Source: Nocardioides sp. JQ2195 (lineage in GTDB: Bacteria > Actinomycetota > Actinomycetes > Propionibacteriales > Nocardioidaceae). Taken from it: 64,000 bases of DNA. The notes beneath the pieces were generated by a model that was not told where the DNA came from, ran no database searches, and saw only the letters and a list, made by a program, of their open reading frames with translations. The DNA lies in assembly GCF_012272695.1 (NCBI RefSeq), contig NZ_CP050902.1, positions 3,472,001 through 3,536,000 of the forward strand. The letters run 5' to 3'. Shown in pieces: positions 61,190-64,000 of this stretch. How positions within the stretch are numbered: position 1 is the stretch's first letter; every line of letters begins with the position of its first letter. Both the position numbers and the translations under genes were made by a program.

Positions 61190-62220
61190 GGCAGCGAGCA
61201 CCTCGCGTTCTTCGTGTCGTAGTCGATCGGGATCTCCTTGAGCTTGCCGACCTGGACCGTTCCGGTGAAGCGGCACAGATAGAAGTTGAACCAGGAGCCG
61301 TAGGTGGCCGTGCGGCCGATCTTGGTGAGCTTGATCGGCAGCACCTGCATCGCCCGGTCGATCTCGGCGCGGTTCTTGGCCAGGTTGCCGGCCACCGTGC
61401 GCAGCTCCTTCACGTCGCGGACCAGCGGTCCGCGGATGCCCTTGACCAGGTCTGAGGTCTCGACCGCGAGCGACGAGATGGAGTCCAGCGAGCCGAGGAT
61501 GGCGTCCTTGTCCTGGGCCAGGCCGTGGACGAGCTTGCGCAGGTTCACGATGAGGCTGCTGAGCTGCTCGTCGCGGTCACCCACCGTGACCAGCACCTCG
61601 TTGAGGTTGTCGATCAGGTCACCGATCACCTGGTCGCGGTCAGCCAGGGTCTGGGTGATCGATGCGGTGTGGCCGAGGAGGCCCTCGACGGTGCCGCCTT
61701 CGCCCTGGAACACCTGGATGATCTCGTAGGAGAGCTGGTTGATGTCCTGCGGCGAGAGCGCCTGGAAGAGCGGCTTGAAGCCGTTGAACAGCACGGTGAG
61801 GTCGAGCGCGGGCTTGGTCCGCGAGAGCGGGATGGTGTCACCCTCGTCGAGGTTGGTGCCGCTCTGTCCCTCCTGGGCCAGGGCGATGTAGCGCTGGCCG
61901 ACCAGGTTGCGGTAGCGGATCGTGGCGTGGGTGGTGTCGGTGACGTCGGCCTCGTCGGCCACCGAGAAGGTCACCACCGCGCGGGTGCGTTCCTTGATCT
62001 CGATGTCCTTGACGGTGCCGACCTTCACGCCGGCCATGCGAATGTCGTCACCCTCGACCACCCCGGCCACGTTGGTGAACTCGGCCTTGAAGTCGCGGCT
62101 CGAGGCGAAGGTGAGGTTGCCGATCAGCACGACCAGCATGCCGGTGGCGATGGCGGTGACCACCATGAAGACCACCAGCTTCCAGGTGGCGCTGGCGGTG
62201 CGCTTGTCGAGGAGGCTCAC
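61186..62220 (-). CDS. mceB: MCE family protein MceB
   Basis: The 344-residue protein has a membrane helix (about 14-36), an MCE domain (FTNVAGVVEGDDIRMAGVKV) and a helical tail ending in a Cys-containing CRF segment. It starts at GTG (62220), overlapping mceA by 4 bases. Confidence 0.88.
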   Translation of the reverse strand: MSLLDKRTASATWKLVVFMVVTAIATGMLVVLIGNLTFASSRDFKAEFTNVAGVVEGDDIRMAGVKVGTVKDIEIKERTRAVVTFSVADEADVTDTTHATIRYRNLVGQRYIALAQEGQSGTNLDEGDTIPLSRTKPALDLTVLFNGFKPLFQALSPQDINQLSYEIIQVFQGEGGTVEGLLGHTASITQTLADRDQVIGDLIDNLNEVLVTVGDRDEQLSSLIVNLRKLVHGLAQDKDAILGSLDSISSLAVETSDLVKGIRGPLVRDVKELRTVAGNLAKNRAEIDRAMQVLPIKLTKIGRTATYGSWFNFYLCRFTGTVQVGKLKEIPIDYDTKNARCSLP

Positions 62221-63491
62221 CGCAGGGTCACCTCCGTGCCGCGCACCAGGGAGCCAAGGAGCATGACGTCGAGGTCGGTCGGCTCCGAGCCCGTCGACCC
62301 GGAGATCAGGCCGCGCACCATCTGTGCCTCGCGCCGGCTGCCGGGCGTGGCGGCGAGTGCCATCGACCCGGGTGCGACCCGTCGCGTGCCCTTGCCGGTG
62401 TCGGTCTCCACCCCGTCGTTGAAGTTGGGCACGTCGGTGAACGGGTTCTGCTGGGAGAAGGGCGGGCTGGGCAGGGTGCCGCAGTAGGCACCACTCTTCT
62501 GCTGGAGCACAGGAGAGTCCTGGGGGCCGTACTCCCGGGGGCTGTTCGGCAGCACCTCGAGGTTGATGTGCAGGGTGAACCCGCGGAAGGCCTGGGCCTG
62601 GAGGTCACCGGCCTTGACGATGCCGGCCGTCAGGCACGGGAACTCGGGTGCGTACTTGGCGATCATCCGCAGCTGGGTCGCGCCGAGCTCGCCGACCCGG
62701 ATGAGGTTCTGCTCGTTGGCGTCGAGGAACTCGCCGGTGACGTCGGAGAACTTCGAGACGTCGTCGAACAGCTTGTTGAGCTTGTCCTCCCTGGAGAGCA
62801 GGGTGTTGCCGGTCTTGACCGTGTTGCGCAGCGTGTGGGCGATCTCGGGGAGCACCGAGGCATACAGGTCGGAGGTGCGCGCGGTCAGCCGCAGGTCCTC
62901 GATCAGGTCGGGCAGCAGCGGGTTGATCCGCTTGAGGTAGCTGTCGAGGATCTCTATGCTCTCCCCGATCTTCTCCCCGCGGCCCTCGAGGGCCGTGGCC
63001 AGCGCGGTCAGGGTCTTGTTGAGGTCGGCCGGCTCGACCGTCCGCAGCAGCGGGTAGAGGTCGTTGAGCGTCTGCTCCACCTCGGCCGCAAGCTTGGTCT
63101 GGGTGATCGTCGCCCCGGCCCGGATGTGGTCCGAGGACGGCTGGTCGGGCACCTGCAGGGCGACGTACTTCTCCCCGAAGAGGGTCTTGGGCTCGATGCG
63201 CGCCGTGACGTTGGCCGGGATGTTGCCGACCTGGTCGGGGTAGAGGCCGAGGGTGAGCTCGGCGCCCTCACCGGATGCTTCCATGTCGAGCACCTCCCCC
63301 ACCAGGACGCCGCGGATCTTCACGTCCGCGCGCATCGGCAGCTGGAGCCCCACGCTGGAGGACTGGAGCGCGACCTCGTCGTAGTCGGCGAACTTCTTGG
63401 TGAAGATCGCCATCGTCAACCACAGGCTCCCCGCCATCAACGCGAGGAACAGCAGGCCGATCAGCTTGGTGTTTCCGAGAACTCGACTCAT
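62217..63491 (-). CDS. mceA: MCE family protein MceA
   Basis: The 424-residue protein is the first MCE subunit: membrane helix (about 9-29), MCE domain (LQLPMRADVKIRGVLVGEV) and the long helical tail, with a C-terminal extension after CGTLPSPPF. It follows the YrbE permease by 2 bases. Confidence 0.88.
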   Translation of the reverse strand: MSRVLGNTKLIGLLFLALMAGSLWLTMAIFTKKFADYDEVALQSSSVGLQLPMRADVKIRGVLVGEVLDMEASGEGAELTLGLYPDQVGNIPANVTARIEPKTLFGEKYVALQVPDQPSSDHIRAGATITQTKLAAEVEQTLNDLYPLLRTVEPADLNKTLTALATALEGRGEKIGESIEILDSYLKRINPLLPDLIEDLRLTARTSDLYASVLPEIAHTLRNTVKTGNTLLSREDKLNKLFDDVSKFSDVTGEFLDANEQNLIRVGELGATQLRMIAKYAPEFPCLTAGIVKAGDLQAQAFRGFTLHINLEVLPNSPREYGPQDSPVLQQKSGAYCGTLPSPPFSQQNPFTDVPNFNDGVETDTGKGTRRVAPGSMALAATPGSRREAQMVRGLISGSTGSEPTDLDVMLLGSLVRGTEVTLR

Positions 63492-63493
63492 CG

Positions 63494-64000
63494 TCAACCC
63501 GCCAGCCTCACGGTCGTGGTGGTCCCCCAGATCGCCATCGACAGGAACAGGTCGATCACGTTGACAGCCACGATGGACGTGCGCACCGCCTTGCCCACGG
63601 CAACACCCACGCCGGCCGGTCCACCGCTCGCGTTGTAGCCGTGGTAGCAGTGGATGAGGATCACGACGACGGCGAAGACGAGCACCTTGCCGAAGGACCA
63701 CAGGACGTCGCCCGGTGGGAGGAAGGTGTTGAAGTAGTGGTCGTAGGTGCCCGAGCTCTGGCCGTAGAACTGGGTCACGATGAGCCGGCTGGCGAAGTAG
63801 GACGACAGCAGGCCCACGACGTAGAGCGGGATGATCGCGATCAGGCCGCCCACCACCCGGGTGGCCACCAGGAACGGCATCGACGGGATGGCCATCACCT
63901 CGAGGGCGTCGACCTCCTCCGAGATGCGCATCGCGCCCAGCTGGGCCGTGAAGCCGCAGCCGACCGTGGCCGCCAGTGCGATGCCCGCCACGAGTGGCGC
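63494..64000 (-). CDS. YrbE-type (MlaE family) permease, C-terminal fragment
   Basis: The last 168 residues run off the right edge. They contain the MlaE permease signatures: AATVGCGFTAQLGAMRISEEVDALEV and the conserved Gly-rich membrane segments ending WGTTTTVRLAG. It is the second YrbE (B-type) permease of the mce operon; a first YrbE is expected just beyond the edge. Confidence 0.93.
   Translation of the reverse strand, partial: APLVAGIALAATVGCGFTAQLGAMRISEEVDALEVMAIPSMPFLVATRVVGGLIAIIPLYVVGLLSSYFASRLIVTQFYGQSSGTYDHYFNTFLPPGDVLWSFGKVLVFAVVVILIHCYHGYNASGGPAGVGVAVGKAVRTSIVAVNVIDLFLSMAIWGTTTTVRLAG

Overview
The window is a high-GC actinobacterial chromosome segment. Gene content (a mce lipid-import operon, rpoB-rpoC, an IdeR/DtxR regulator, a Glp/GlpR-type locus, GTG/TTG starts and 1-4 nt overlaps) fits the Propionibacteriales, most likely the Nocardioidaceae (Nocardioides-like). 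That placement is inferred from gene order and protein style, not from a search. Almost all DNA is coding. I see no phage, insertion sequence, CRISPR array or rRNA gene.

Layout. 1-1.3 kb: edge of a membrane-protein gene, tRNA-Ala(CGC) and a GlpR-like membrane protein. 1.5-5.6 kb: a minus-strand operon running UDP-glucose pyrophosphorylase (eukaryotic type), MoeA/Glp, MoaC, Mog, RimJ-like acetyltransferase; 5-formyl-THF cyclo-ligase is divergent. 6.4-13.4 kb: penicillin-acylase-family hydrolase, FmdB-like zinc ribbon, SAF/CpaB protein, MscL, a DUF559 nuclease-like gene bracketed by two palindromic repeats, and an LCP cell-wall ligase. 13.5-22 kb: tRNA-Arg(CCT), an aromatic-acid MFS transporter, lipoprotein, enoyl-reductase-like protein, sirtuin, IdeR, hotdog protein, GH13 glucosidase, and a free-standing small transcription unit with an extended match to the 16S rRNA 3' end. 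22-35.7 kb: TetR plus heterodimeric ABC exporter, sulfotransferase, PdxH, citrate synthase, a NarL-type two-component pair beside an ABC-2 transporter, and SerC. 35.7-47 kb: macrodomain protein, secreted propeller, methyltransferase, a hydroxyacid-oxoacid transhydrogenase / FAD-FeS dehydrogenase operon, double Nudix, two tandem membrane acyltransferases and a PlsC-like acyltransferase. 47-55 kb: rpoC and rpoB. 55-64 kb: a mce operon (YrbE, MceA-F, two Mce-associated proteins).

The most interesting non-textbook signals are: (1) the small transcription unit near 21.93-22.16 kb; (2) the DUF559 gene flanked by 73-bp palindromic elements with a compensatory stem change; (3) a 50-bp palindromic repeat family that is intergenic at 1.4 kb but lies in frame inside a dehydrogenase gene at 39.4 kb; (4) a strikingly regular TAnnnT-N7-start layout suggesting leaderless mRNAs at about eleven genes. 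I used this layout to choose several start codons.
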